The notes under the pieces were generated by a model. It searched no databases. It saw only the letters and a program-made list of their open reading frames with translations, and was not told the origin of the DNA. From Bacillus sp. V3-13 (lineage in GTDB: Bacteria > Bacillota > Bacilli > Bacillales > Cytobacillaceae), in NCBI RefSeq assembly GCF_002860165.1, contig NZ_PGUZ01000027.1, positions 62,001-126,000 of the forward strand: a stretch of 64,000 bases of DNA. The letters are read 5' to 3'. Shown here one piece after another: positions 1-9,018 of this stretch; position 1 is the first letter of the stretch; each line of letters starts with the position of its first letter. The position numbers and the translations under genes are program-made.

Positions 1-60
1 GAGTTCCGCTCGTAAATCTCGAGTTCCGCTCGTAAATCTCGGTTTCGCTTAATTCCCTCG
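1..60. repeat. End of a 20-bp tandem repeat array (TTCCGCTCGTAAATCT family)
   Basis: Two tandem copies of a 20-bp unit with core TTCCGCTCGTAAATCT are followed by degenerate units (TTTCGCTTAATT, TTATCGCTTAATT). The same core, and the same kind of degenerate 3' flank, occur in the large array at 18380-18920. The window therefore starts inside or at the end of a second array of this family. Nothing codes here, and 61-336 is AT-rich sequence in which I see no gene. Confidence 0.75.
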
Positions 61-336
61 AATGTTATCGCTTAATTAATCTGACTGAACACTAATGGTA
101 GGAATTTTTAAGGAATTTAAAATAAAAATATGTTAGTTTAAACACCTCAAATTAAGCCATTAACCTTAATTTGATCATATTCCTCTCAAAAGAGCATATA
201 AAATGATTGTTTTTTGATTCTAATATCAGCTTTTCCATACTTTAAGAAATATAATTGGTCCCCTACAAAAAACTGCATCTCAAACCTCCAGTCCGTTCAT
301 CACAAAGATAGACAAAATACTACACAAAATGTTGGG

Positions 337-407
337 ATGAAAGCGGTAACAAAACGAAAAAGACGGGTGATATAATAAAAGCAACAGAATAAGTGAATAA
401 TTTCACA
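337..407 (+). promoter_or_regulatory. Promoter with cre site, -10 box and Rex-type operator
   Basis: ATGAAAGCGGTAACA at 337-351 fits the CcpA cre consensus WTGNAANCGNWNNCW at every fixed position. A TATAAT -10 box lies at 371-376. GTGAA-TAAT-TTCAC at 393-406 is the core of a Rex operator (an Fnr/Crp-like site is the alternative) and sits about 22 nt downstream of the -10 start. That is the same arrangement as at the two molybdoenzyme promoters at 51.1 and 54.6 kb. A ribosome site, GGGGAGGA, follows just before 439. The site matches are visible; regulator identity is inferred. Confidence 0.6.
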
Positions 408-438
408 AAGAATACAACTTCAGGGGAGGACAAAGACC

Positions 439-780
439 ATGTCTGTGATCATTAAAGAAAATTTGATCAATCTGTGATCTGCTACAAAAGGGGATGCAAT
501 TGAGAATTTTTGGTCATCGCTGGTAATGTTTCCTATGGTGCTCCAGGATGGAGTAAACAGGGCAGGCATGAGTCTTTTGTGCTTAAAAAAGGGGATAAGC
601 TTTGGCGAGTTCAACGAGATCACGATTATTATTGTGCTGGCCGCCACACAAGAAAAAAAACATGTCCGGGCTTTATCCCAGCTGAATAAAATCATGTCTG
701 ATCAAAACAACATTCATACCATTCATCAGGCCGTGTCAGCAAAAGAAATTTTTGCATTAATTGAAAGTCTTTCTGCTTAA
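439..780 (+). pseudogene. PTS EIIA (mannitol/ascorbate/galactitol-type) domain protein, decayed
   Basis: The reading frame opens at ATG 439 behind a good ribosome site and reads MSVIIKENLINL, then hits an in-frame TGA at 475-477. It resumes in the same frame with SATKGDAIENF and runs to 780. The C-terminal part (VLQDGVNRAGMSLLCLKKG, then EITIIIVLAATQEKKHVRALSQLN) is the end of a PTS EIIA type-2 domain. At about 113 codons it is short of the usual 145-155 residues. The segment with the phospho-accepting His is missing between residues about 24 and 30, so there is an internal deletion as well as a nonsense codon. It is not expected to be functional. It overlaps the tail of the convergent EamA gene by 24 nt. 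Confidence 0.75.
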
Positions 781-1662
781 AGATGCTTGTAGTTCAGAAT
801 GATTCTTTTCTCTGGCCAATACAACGAATGCTGCTCCGGTGAGCACGATGAATCCGCCGATTAGCTGTAAAAACGACATGCTTTCTCCAAACAATAAGGT
901 CGAGCAAACAATCGTAACGACAGGCTCTGCCATGCTCAGAATTGACGCTCTCACAGGGCCGATTATGTTCATTCCCGCAAAAAACGTAAACATCGCGATC
1001 ACGCTTGAAAACAAAGCGATGCCAGCGACCGGAATCCAGCCTGACATATCAAATTGGAAGTTCAGGGAGTTTGTCAATAACCCGCCGGCTAAAAATGAGA
1101 CCGAGGCAAAGAATGCTATAAAGGCGCTTGTGATGATCGGCTGTACTTTTAAAGCAACAAGATTCCCAAAAATGATATAAACAGAGTACACAATCGCAGC
1201 GCCAAGTGCCAATAAAAGTCCGGTGTAATTCACATTTCCCGCCGGTGCACCGAGAATAAGGACGATCCCGCATAAAGAAACAATGATCGAAGCAAGCAGC
1301 GGCTTTGATAGTTTTTCGTTGTTGATGAAAAAGGAGAGCACTGCCACAAACACAGGATATAAATATAGAATTAAAGCTGCCAGCGAGGCGGGGATGTATT
1401 GGACCGCCAAAAAGTAAAAGGTTGATTGTAAAGTGTATAAGACGCCGCCCAGGAAAAACAGCGAAAATAGTAGCTTTTTTGTTATTTGGAGTGGCTGCTT
1501 TTTTATGAAAAGATAGAAGAATAGAATGGTTGCAGCAAACGCAAAACGCAGGAACAACAGAGTCGCCACACTTATGCCGCTCTCATAAGCATAAAGTGCA
1601 AAGATCGGCAGCAAACCGAACCCCGCTGCAGATAATAAAATTAAAAAAATACCTAAATACAT
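757..1662 (-). CDS. EamA/DMT-family transporter
   Basis: A 301-residue membrane protein with about ten hydrophobic segments arranged as two EamA repeats (roughly residues 4-138 and 150-283). This is the layout of drug/metabolite transporter superfamily exporters, which move amino acids or small metabolites across the cytoplasmic membrane. The second repeat contains the family-like stretch ASILSMAEPVVTIVCSTLLF. The ATG start follows AAGGGGGATG. It is monocistronic and convergent with the decayed EIIA gene. The substrate cannot be told from sequence. Confidence 0.85.
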   Translation of the reverse strand: MYLGIFLILLSAAGFGLLPIFALYAYESGISVATLLFLRFAFAATILFFYLFIKKQPLQITKKLLFSLFFLGGVLYTLQSTFYFLAVQYIPASLAALILYLYPVFVAVLSFFINNEKLSKPLLASIIVSLCGIVLILGAPAGNVNYTGLLLALGAAIVYSVYIIFGNLVALKVQPIITSAFIAFFASVSFLAGGLLTNSLNFQFDMSGWIPVAGIALFSSVIAMFTFFAGMNIIGPVRASILSMAEPVVTIVCSTLLFGESMSFLQLIGGFIVLTGAAFVVLAREKNHSELQASLSRKTFN

Positions 1663-1945
1663 TGTGTCATCCCCCTTATCTTATTTATTCCACCAGCCAA
1701 GCTACAATTCCTTTAATTGTTTAAGAGATGCAATGACCATTTCCGGCCTTTTGACCTACAGTCGCCCGGGATGTTAGTAGGGTTTTTACAAATGGTATAG
1801 ACAACTAGACTTAAATAATGATAATTTCAAAATATTAAAACTACTTTGAAGCGAGGTGGTAAACGAACTTCATTTAGGACTATCTTGTAAAGCGATTTCC
1901 CCGAACATTGATCACTCCGAAAAAATAATCCCATCTTGATCTTTC

Positions 1946-1982
1946 TTTACTATATTTACTTGTTTTTAACAAAAGCTGAACA
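1946..1982 (+). promoter_or_regulatory. Candidate PhoP box upstream of the secreted phosphoesterase
   Basis: Four hexamers related to the PhoP consensus TTAACA occur in direct tandem: TTTACT at 1946, TTTACT at 1955, TTAACA at 1966 and TGAACA at 1977. The last three are spaced exactly 11 bp apart. A weak -10 (TAATCT) lies about 20 bp further on. This spacing is what PhoP boxes of Bacillus show, and the downstream gene encodes a secreted phosphoesterase. The rest of the 1663-2046 gap shows no gene. Confidence 0.5.
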
Positions 1983-2046
1983 TTGGGCTAAAGTGCAGTT
2001 GGTAATCTTGTAGTTGTGAATCTACTAATCTTAGGAGGAAGAATGC

Positions 2047-5000
2047 GTGCGTGCAATCAGAAAGACAGTAGTTTATTTTTTGACTATTTTGCTTGTTTTA
2101 CAGTCAATTCTACTTCAAGTTTCGCCCGGTTCCTATACCGCGAGTGCTGAAACGGCAACGCCTTACTCGCTTGGTCCGATCATTGAAGAGTGGACCAGAC
2201 CGGTTGCGCCTGGTGTCAAGGAATCATTGATGACAATCGACAGCGAAGCAGGAAGGCAGGAAGCATTTGTCATGAACATTGACACAAAGCATCCAGACAT
2301 ACATATTGAGGCAGGTCTTCCGAACGGAAAGGATTTTGGGATGCAGACTGTCCGCCAGCAAGCCTCCTTTGTATCAAGGCCGGGCCATGTGGTCGTCGGC
2401 GGGGTGAATGCTGATTTCTACAATACTTCAAACGGTATCCCAATCGGTTCGGTGATCCGCGATGGCAAGATTCTGCAAGCTTCCACGACTGAAGCATTTG
2501 GCATCAAAGAAAACGGGGAAGCGGTGATTGGCTACCCAAATCCACGATTTTCCATGCTGGCGAACGGCGCGGAAACAAAACTGAATAGTGTGAATGGAAC
2601 ACGAGGCACCAACCAATTGGTCGCCTATACTCCTGATAAAAAAACGACCGGAACAAATGCATCGGGAACAGAAGTGGTGCTAACCGAAGTTTCCGGTGAT
2701 ATTCTCGGAGTCGGGACGATTACCGCCAAAGTAGAAGAAATAAGATTTGATCAGGGCAATACGGAAATTGCCGAAGGAAAGCTTGTCCTTTCCGGCCATG
2801 GAACCGCAGCTGATTTATTAAAAAGCCTGCAGGTGGGCCAGCAAATTGAATTGCGGACCTCGGTCGCGGCTGGCTGGGAAGATGTAAAAGAAGGGCTGGG
2901 CGGGCGCATTATCCTTGTTGAAAATGGCCAGAAGGTTCAACTCGAGGAAGGCTCTTTTACAACGACCCGAGCTCCGAGAACGGCGGCAGGAATAAAAGCT
3001 GACGGCAGTGTTTTCTTTGTTGTGATTGATGGCCGGCAGCCGGGATATTCCGAAGGTGTTACCATTTTTGAACTGCGCGATCTGATGTTTGAAATGGGCG
3101 CGGTTGATGCCCTGAATTTAGATGGCGGAGGGTCCTCAACCTTCATTACCCGTACGAATGGGGAAAGCGGCTTATCAGTAGTGAATCAGCCTTCTGACGG
3201 ATTTGAACGAAGTGTTGCAAACTCGTTCCTTGTTGTCTCAACAGCAGCTGAAGGAGCGCTGCAACAGCTCGCTGTTCAGCCGGATCATTTATTGATGCTT
3301 GCCGGCAGCTCTTACGATTTTAATGCAAAAGGAATGGACGCAGCGTATAATCCAGTTGCCATAAACGGTGAACCGCAATGGCGTGTTTCCGATGCAGCAA
3401 TCGGTTCGGTTGATTCAGCCGGAGTTTTTACAGCCGGTCAGACTCCAGTTAGCGGGGATTTAATCGCTGAACTCAACGGTTCTGCAGGAACGTCGCGACT
3501 TACGGTCGTCAACCAGCTTTCGGAGCTGCACTTGCCGCAAGATAGCCTAACAGTGAAACGAGGCGACGAGATGAAATTTGCTGTGAAGGCCATTTCAAAC
3601 GGGAGAGCTGTTCACGCCAATCCGGCTAATTTTAATTGGGAAATAACAGGCGACATTGGAACCATTAACGAAGATGGAACGTTTAAAGCGGCTGATAAAA
3701 CCGGAACAGGTACGATCACAGTCAGCTACGGTGATAAGTCTGATACGATGAATATCCAAGTCGGAAAAATGCCGGTTATTTTGGAGACTTTTGAAAATGG
3801 CCTGGATCATTGGGTGGCAAGCGGTGCCCGTTATCAATCATTATCGATTCGCCAGACCACCTATCCGGAGCCGGCACGCTTTGGAAACCATGCACTGCAG
3901 TTAAATTATGATTTTACCGGCACGATCGGAACATCCGGTGCTTATGCACACACAAAGGAAGATATCATCATCGAGGATTACCCCGAAAAGATCGGGATGT
4001 GGGTATACGGCGATGGCAACGGCCACTGGCTCCGCGCGCAATTAAGGGATGGAAACAACAATGCTTTTCCGATCGACTTTGTAACTAATATGGATTGGAA
4101 AGGCTGGAGATATGTTGAAGCAAGCGTACCTGCCGGAAAAGCGACGCCATTGAAGCTGGATCTTGCTGTTCGTTTGATGGAAACAAGCAACGATAATAAA
4201 AACGCAGGTACTATCTACGTAGATAATATCCGCGCTGTTTACGGGGAAACAAATGATGATTTAGTCAATCCGGTCATTACGAACGAATATCCTGCTGAAA
4301 ATGAAGTAATCGTAACGAATGAATTAAAAATCAGCGCCACCGCCCAGGACAATGAGGGTGGCACAGGTATTAATCCTGAACGTGTCTGGATGTACCTTGA
4401 CGGGCAAGAAGTCGAGGCTGATTTTAATGCAGAAACAGGCGAGATTTCTCATATCCCTGCGTTTCCGCTTTTAGACGGTTATCATCAGGCGAAGGTCGTT
4501 GTGCAGGATAACTTCGGCAATGAAAGTGAGCGCGTCTGGCAGTTTGAAGTCGACAGTGCCGGGACGGGAATTAAGCCAATCTACGAAAAACAAGCATATG
4601 CAGGCAACGAGTATCTGGTTGCGCTTGAAACGAGCCAACTGGAAAACATGAAGAACTTGAAGCTCCATTTTACTTTTGAAAAAGCAAAGCTCCATGCAGC
4701 GCAAAATCAAATTGTGCTCAATGAGAACATTCCAGCTGACAATGTGGTGAAAAACGAAATCACAGCTGACGGCCATATATATGTTGAGTTGAAAAATATA
4801 GATACCATCCCTGGTGCAGAAACGATAACAGAATTAGCGAAGCTGCCGTTTGAGATCCCGGCAAACGCAATTGAGCCGGTCTCGCTTCAGTTTGTTGAAG
4901 GAACTGCGACACTCGCAGGAAGGGAACAGGCTGTCAGTCTTTATATGCCGGATATCCAGGCTGAAGTAAAAGCACATTATAACATCGCAATCGATCGGGC

Positions 5001-6567
5001 ATCTGTCGGATTTGACTCCGAAATTACTGTTAAAGATGAAAAAGGTAGATCGGTAAAAGGAGCTGTCGTTCAGGTGAAATCACCTGAAGCTGAGCTTGCG
5101 GTCGTTAAATCGAAAGCAGCTCCATTATTCCGGGATCCTGACAGGAAGAGCGAAGTGCTTGCAGAGCTCCCAAAGGATGAGAGCACAATCATACAGGAGA
5201 AGCACGGTGATTGGTTAAAAGTGAAGTTTGGAAAGCTTGAAGGCTGGATCGAGACTGACAAAGCAAGCATATCTTCATGGGTATTGGGCACGACCGACCA
5301 GAAGGGAAGAATTAAAACAAACAGGCTTTCGATCATACCTGCCGAGCTTATTATCCAGGCTGAAAAAGAAAGGCGCTACAGCTTTGAAACAAAGGTAAAG
5401 GTTCTTGACCATCTTGGTACACGAACACCGGAACGAACGAATCTTACTTTTAGCGAAAAAGAGAACAGAATGAATGTCACCTGGACAACTTCACCTCTAA
5501 CAACAGCTTCAGTAGTGGAGGTTATCGAAACAGCCCGCTATGAAAAGGATGGATTTAATAAAAAAACGGTCAAGAAAGTGAAGGGCAAAAGCAGGGAGTA
5601 TGCGTTTGACGCCGGTGAGGTTCAGGTTCACTCTGCTTCAATAAACGGATTAAAGCCGGGAACTTCCTACACGTATCGAGTAGGCGACGGTTTCGAGGGA
5701 GGCTGGAGTGAAGCGGCGACCTTTACGACAGCGAAAAAGACGAATGACCCGTTCAGTTTTATATTGATGGGTGATACCCAGGCCCCGCCGAATCAAACTG
5801 AAAACGGATTTGGTGTCTTCACTGAAATTTTCAACAAAGCCAAGCAAGAATACCCTGATGCATCATTTATGGTTCATGTTGGGGACATGATCGATGACGG
5901 GAATCTTTATTCACACTGGAACGCTTTCTTTGAATCAATGAAGGATCCAAAGCTGGCTGCGTCAACGCCGATCGTTCCTGCCGTCGGCAACCATGAAAAC
6001 ATCGGCACGGGTGTAGAAACCTTTAAACATCTCTTTAACACGCCAAAGAATGGGCCCGAACAATTTAAAGGAACGACCTATTCTTTTGATTATGGCAATG
6101 CGCATTTTGCCGTACTCAATACTGAAACGTCGAAGGAAGGTCTGATCGAGCAGGCCGAATGGCTAAAAGAGGATATGGAGGAAACCGATAAAAAGTGGAA
6201 GATCGTTGTTTATCACAGGTCTCCATACTTCTCAAACCCGGCAGGCGGAAGCGAAACCGTGAAGGAAGTATGGCCGAAGGTTTTTGATGAGCTGGATATC
6301 GACCTCGCCATCTCGGGCCATGACCATTCATATGTGCGAACTTTCCCGCTTGAAAACGGGGCTGCGGCTGACGGGGGCACCACCTATGTGATTGCCGGAT
6401 CAACCGGGAAAAAGTTCTATGCGACAACCCCTCAAGATTATATGGATGTTTATTTTGACGAAGACACGCAGGTTTACACAAATGTATCGGTAGATGACCA
6501 GGGAATCAACCTGTTAGTGAAAACACGGGATGGAAGAATCGTGGATAATCATACGATTATAAAATAG
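2047..6567 (+). CDS. Secreted multidomain phosphodiester glycosidase / metallophosphoesterase
   Basis: A 1506-residue exported protein. The GTG start at 2047 lies 7 nt after AGGAGGA; the nearer ATG at 2043 is in another frame. Residues 1-35 are a signal peptide ending TASA. Residues about 60-400 form a phosphodiester glycosidase (NAGPA/DUF2233) domain with GIKADG, VIDGRQPGYSEG and LNLDGGGSSTF. A Big-2-like domain (about 493-573), a carbohydrate-binding-like region (577-730), a cohesin-like beta region (850-940), an SH3b domain (1018-1075) and a purple-acid-phosphatase-type FN3 domain (1130-1230) follow. A calcineurin-like metallophosphatase (1236-1470) ends it, with GDTQ, GDMIDDG, GNHEN and GHDHSY. 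It probably releases phosphate or glycerophosphate from teichoic-acid-like polymers outside the cell. Substrate is inferred; the two catalytic domains are clear. Confidence 0.9.
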   Translation: MRAIRKTVVYFLTILLVLQSILLQVSPGSYTASAETATPYSLGPIIEEWTRPVAPGVKESLMTIDSEAGRQEAFVMNIDTKHPDIHIEAGLPNGKDFGMQTVRQQASFVSRPGHVVVGGVNADFYNTSNGIPIGSVIRDGKILQASTTEAFGIKENGEAVIGYPNPRFSMLANGAETKLNSVNGTRGTNQLVAYTPDKKTTGTNASGTEVVLTEVSGDILGVGTITAKVEEIRFDQGNTEIAEGKLVLSGHGTAADLLKSLQVGQQIELRTSVAAGWEDVKEGLGGRIILVENGQKVQLEEGSFTTTRAPRTAAGIKADGSVFFVVIDGRQPGYSEGVTIFELRDLMFEMGAVDALNLDGGGSSTFITRTNGESGLSVVNQPSDGFERSVANSFLVVSTAAEGALQQLAVQPDHLLMLAGSSYDFNAKGMDAAYNPVAINGEPQWRVSDAAIGSVDSAGVFTAGQTPVSGDLIAELNGSAGTSRLTVVNQLSELHLPQDSLTVKRGDEMKFAVKAISNGRAVHANPANFNWEITGDIGTINEDGTFKAADKTGTGTITVSYGDKSDTMNIQVGKMPVILETFENGLDHWVASGARYQSLSIRQTTYPEPARFGNHALQLNYDFTGTIGTSGAYAHTKEDIIIEDYPEKIGMWVYGDGNGHWLRAQLRDGNNNAFPIDFVTNMDWKGWRYVEASVPAGKATPLKLDLAVRLMETSNDNKNAGTIYVDNIRAVYGETNDDLVNPVITNEYPAENEVIVTNELKISATAQDNEGGTGINPERVWMYLDGQEVEADFNAETGEISHIPAFPLLDGYHQAKVVVQDNFGNESERVWQFEVDSAGTGIKPIYEKQAYAGNEYLVALETSQLENMKNLKLHFTFEKAKLHAAQNQIVLNENIPADNVVKNEITADGHIYVELKNIDTIPGAETITELAKLPFEIPANAIEPVSLQFVEGTATLAGREQAVSLYMPDIQAEVKAHYNIAIDRASVGFDSEITVKDEKGRSVKGAVVQVKSPEAELAVVKSKAAPLFRDPDRKSEVLAELPKDESTIIQEKHGDWLKVKFGKLEGWIETDKASISSWVLGTTDQKGRIKTNRLSIIPAELIIQAEKERRYSFETKVKVLDHLGTRTPERTNLTFSEKENRMNVTWTTSPLTTASVVEVIETARYEKDGFNKKTVKKVKGKSREYAFDAGEVQVHSASINGLKPGTSYTYRVGDGFEGGWSEAATFTTAKKTNDPFSFILMGDTQAPPNQTENGFGVFTEIFNKAKQEYPDASFMVHVGDMIDDGNLYSHWNAFFESMKDPKLAASTPIVPAVGNHENIGTGVETFKHLFNTPKNGPEQFKGTTYSFDYGNAHFAVLNTETSKEGLIEQAEWLKEDMEETDKKWKIVVYHRSPYFSNPAGGSETVKEVWPKVFDELDIDLAISGHDHSYVRTFPLENGAAADGGTTYVIAGSTGKKFYATTPQDYMDVYFDEDTQVYTNVSVDDQGINLLVKTRDGRIVDNHTIIK

Positions 6568-6585
6568 AAATTTATAATTGCAAAA

Positions 6586-6634
6586 AAGGGGCTGACCTGA
6601 AAAAGGCACATAAAGTGACCTGGGGTGGCCCCTT
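6586..6634 (+). terminator. Weak hairpin after the phosphoesterase gene
   Basis: AAGGGGC at 6586-6592 pairs with GCCCCTT at 6628-6634 across a 35-nt loop, 18 nt after the stop codon. There is no clear T-run, so termination is only possible. Confidence 0.3.
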
Positions 6635-6769
6635 ATCTGTAGCTATCGCTTAGGCGAAAAAAGGGTCTTCCACAATTTCTAGTAGTACAAGTGAGAAATG
6701 CAAAAACTATGTTTGTACACGTATACTTTCACCTGTTTTACACAACTTAATTAAATGGAGGTGATTCAT

Positions 6770-6916
6770 ATGAAAGACAACAAGTTCAGTTTTGACGACA
6801 ACTTACTTAAGCATAATGAATTCGAAGGACTAAAAAAGGGCAAGGGAAAAGGAAAATTAAATGATGATTCAAATCCTCAAGGCTTGGGGGCACCATTACC
6901 TAAAACTACAGAGTAA
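6770..6916 (+). CDS. Small hydrophilic protein, 48 residues, function unknown
   Basis: An ATG follows GGAGGTGATTCAT, an excellent ribosome site, and opens a 48-codon frame. The product begins MKDNKFSFDDNLLK, has a lysine/glycine block KKGKGKGK in the middle and a proline-rich end. It has no membrane segment and no Cys. It is rich in K, N, D and G, as many small spore-associated Bacillus proteins are, but I do not recognise a family. It stands alone on the plus strand. The ribosome site is the main argument that it is real. Confidence 0.6.
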   Translation: MKDNKFSFDDNLLKHNEFEGLKKGKGKGKLNDDSNPQGLGAPLPKTTE

Positions 6917-7032
6917 CCTGCAGAAGAATATAAAGGTGATATGGCTATAAATTTTTAAATCCAAACCATATAACTTGAATTTAACATTTTCCAGCTATCT
7001 TCAGATGGGCTAAAGAGAGCGGGTGCTTTTAT

Positions 7033-7260
7033 TGCTCATGAAGGCAAAAACTCATTTCAAAAATAGCAAAAGTGGTCTTCAAAGGGCTCAAGAAGGACAA
7101 AACTCATTCGAAAAATAGCAAAAGTGGTCTTCATAGGGCTCATGAAGGACAAAACTCATTCGAAAAATAGGAAAAGTGGTCTTCATAAGGCTCATGAAGG
7201 ACAAAACTCATTTGGAAAATAGAAAAAGCGGTCTTCATAGGGCTGTGAAGGTCAAAACTT
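7033..7260. repeat. 52-bp tandem repeat, about 4.3 copies
   Basis: The segment with GGCTCATGAAGGACAAAACT followed by AAAAGTGGTCTTCATAG recurs with an exact 52-bp period: GTGGTCTTC occurs at 7072, 7124 and 7176, and the variant GCGGTCTTC at 7228. Because 52 is not a multiple of three, the reading frame changes in each copy and every frame is interrupted, so the array is not coding. The 6917-7538 gap otherwise holds no gene I can support. Confidence 0.8.
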
Positions 7261-7538
7261 ATAGGGAATACGAGAAAAATGTCCTTATGAGCCCGATATA
7301 TGGAAAGATTAATAATTGGCGAGAAAAGCTCTCTATTTCTAAAATATCAAAGCCCGTAAATCAATAATTCAACTTATACAGTTTCCAATTGGGAGCTGGT
7401 TTTTTGTTTGTTTTTAGGACGAAATGGTGTTGCTATCTCAAAACTCAACTTATTTCGTCGATAAAAATGCTCTTTAGTGTATGAAATCCAGCTCTTAAAC
7501 AGAGCCATTAAAAGCTTCAAAAAGGCACGCCAAACGAA

Positions 7539-7832
7539 TTAGAATTGATCATCCGGATGTAGGTTATTTTGCATAAGTTCCTGTACCGTTCCAATTTGGT
7601 CGATTGAAGCAAGCTGCGTTTTATACCAGCCTTTTTCATTCAAGATTTCAAACAGCTTATATTGATTTGAGCTGGCGTTCTCAAAACACTGCTGGTAAAT
7701 TTCACGCAGACGATGATGCGTTGTTTCCAACATGGTGTTGCTGATGCTTCGGCAACGACCCTTCTCCAGCTCCAAACAAAGTTGAAGCATTTCCCGATCC
7801 GTTAAGCCGCGCCCTTCTATATTATTTGGCAT
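7539..7832 (-). CDS. Coat-F-like (CotF family) spore protein
   Basis: A 97-residue protein with the coat-F pattern: LTDREMLQLCLELEKG near the N-terminus (residues 10-25), then helices ending FEILNEKGWYKTQLAS (62-77). CotF-like proteins are small helical components of the spore coat or forespore, usually with a conserved GWY near the end. The gene lies 24 bp downstream of another small helical protein of the same type, so the two probably form a sporulation operon. Domain assignment is fairly secure; the exact role is unknown. Confidence 0.7.
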   Translation of the reverse strand: MPNNIEGRGLTDREMLQLCLELEKGRCRSISNTMLETTHHRLREIYQQCFENASSNQYKLFEILNEKGWYKTQLASIDQIGTVQELMQNNLHPDDQF

Positions 7833-7856
7833 TTTGCTGATGCACCCCTTCTGAAA

Positions 7857-8060
7857 TCATTGAATAGTGTTAGTTCGATTAAAATACTGGGACAGATCCG
7901 CAATCTTTAACTGGTGCGTCTCTGCCAGCTGTTCCAGCGTCTTACGGAGCTCTTGATCTTTGCATTGTGATGCACACCAATTCATCGTTTTCGCGGTAAT
8001 TTCCTCCGCCCGTATCTCATCCTCAATAAAGGCCAGTTCTTTTGTCGTGAGTTGAGTCAT
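7857..8060 (-). CDS. Small helical coat-F-like spore protein
   Basis: A 67-residue protein starting MTQLTTKELAFIEDEIRAEE, all alpha-helical, with two Cys in NWCASQCKD. The open frame extends upstream to 8210, but the ATG at 8060 has CTGGAGGTAA at the right distance and the upstream part is not conserved-looking, so I chose it. It resembles the half-size CotF-like proteins that pair with a longer partner in Bacillus. It is co-transcribed with the 97-residue protein just downstream. Its role is inferred only from this resemblance and context. Confidence 0.6.
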   Translation of the reverse strand: MTQLTTKELAFIEDEIRAEEITAKTMNWCASQCKDQELRKTLEQLAETHQLKIADLSQYFNRTNTIQ

Positions 8061-8257
8061 TGTTTTTACCTCCAGAAACATTTTCATATTTCGTTTATAG
8101 TATTGTTTGAAATGGTCGATTTTATCCTTTGTCGATCGTAGTGGTGAAGTGGCAGGCCAAATCATTTCGTCATGTTTTTTCGTAAATAATCCTGGTGTAA
8201 CACTTAACATCGGAGACCATATCGTTTAGCAACACCTTTTTAACGGCATTCCCAATT

Positions 8258-9016
8258 TCAGCCATGCTGAACCCTTCGCCATACCTGTTTCTTTGCGAGA
8301 TGTTCGAAATCATCCTCTAATTGTGTCATCCATTCAGAAGCAGTTTCTTTTTCGTAACGATGCTCAATCGCCTTAGTTATTAAATAGTCTGCGATGGCAG
8401 GGTTTTTTGGCAGTATAGGCCCGTGCAAATAGGTGCCGATCAGGTTTTTATACAACAAACCCTCTAATCCGCTATCATCGTTGTTTCCGCTCCCTTTTTC
8501 TACTTTCCCTAATGGAGGATAAGAATGATAGGTCCGTCCGGCGTGGTTTTCAAACCCGGCAATTTCCCCAAACAACTCAGATTGGATCAAAATATTGCCG
8601 GTAAGCCTCGGTTGCTTTGCTACTGTATAAAATTCCAGAATTCCCAGGCACTCCAATTCATTACCATTTGCATCAATATATTGGTTGCCCAGAAATTGAT
8701 ATCCGCCACAAATGGTCAGACCTGGAACACCGTTTTCGATTTTTTCTTTTAATTGGTTCCTGATTTTCTGCAGTTCAGCAGTGGCCAAGCTTTGTTCCCT
8801 GTCGCTTCCCCCGCCTATAAAAAATAAATCCATATCTTCTAATGTTAAGCCATCTGTGCTTCTTATTTCTTTTACATCCAGATCAATTCCGCGCCACTCG
8901 CAGCGCTTGATTAGGCTGATAATATTGCCACGGTCACCATAGAGATTGAGCTTGTCCGGAAAAAAATGATACAAAGTCAGCTGTTTGGATGATTGTAACG
9001 GTACATTCCTTTCCAA
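8258..9016 (-). CDS. gatD: Lipid II isoglutaminyl synthase, glutaminase subunit GatD
   Basis: A 252-residue class-I glutamine amidotransferase of the CobB/CobQ type. It releases ammonia from glutamine, and MurT uses this to amidate the D-glutamate of lipid II. The nucleophile Cys is C103 in [11 protein letters not shown] and the catalytic His is H198 in GTYLHGP. The start is TTG at 9016, preceded by AAGGGG, which lies inside the end of murT. The genes are 2 nt apart and translationally linked. Family and role are secure. Confidence 0.92.
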   Translation of the reverse strand: MERNVPLQSSKQLTLYHFFPDKLNLYGDRGNIISLIKRCEWRGIDLDVKEIRSTDGLTLEDMDLFFIGGGSDREQSLATAELQKIRNQLKEKIENGVPGLTICGGYQFLGNQYIDANGNELECLGILEFYTVAKQPRLTGNILIQSELFGEIAGFENHAGRTYHSYPPLGKVEKGSGNNDDSGLEGLLYKNLIGTYLHGPILPKNPAIADYLITKAIEHRYEKETASEWMTQLEDDFEHLAKKQVWRRVQHG

Positions 9017-9018
9017 AG

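Noticed and set aside
7176-7367. 63-codon frame beginning in the 52-bp repeat
   Set aside because: Starts within a repeat that changes frame each copy, and has no ribosome site.
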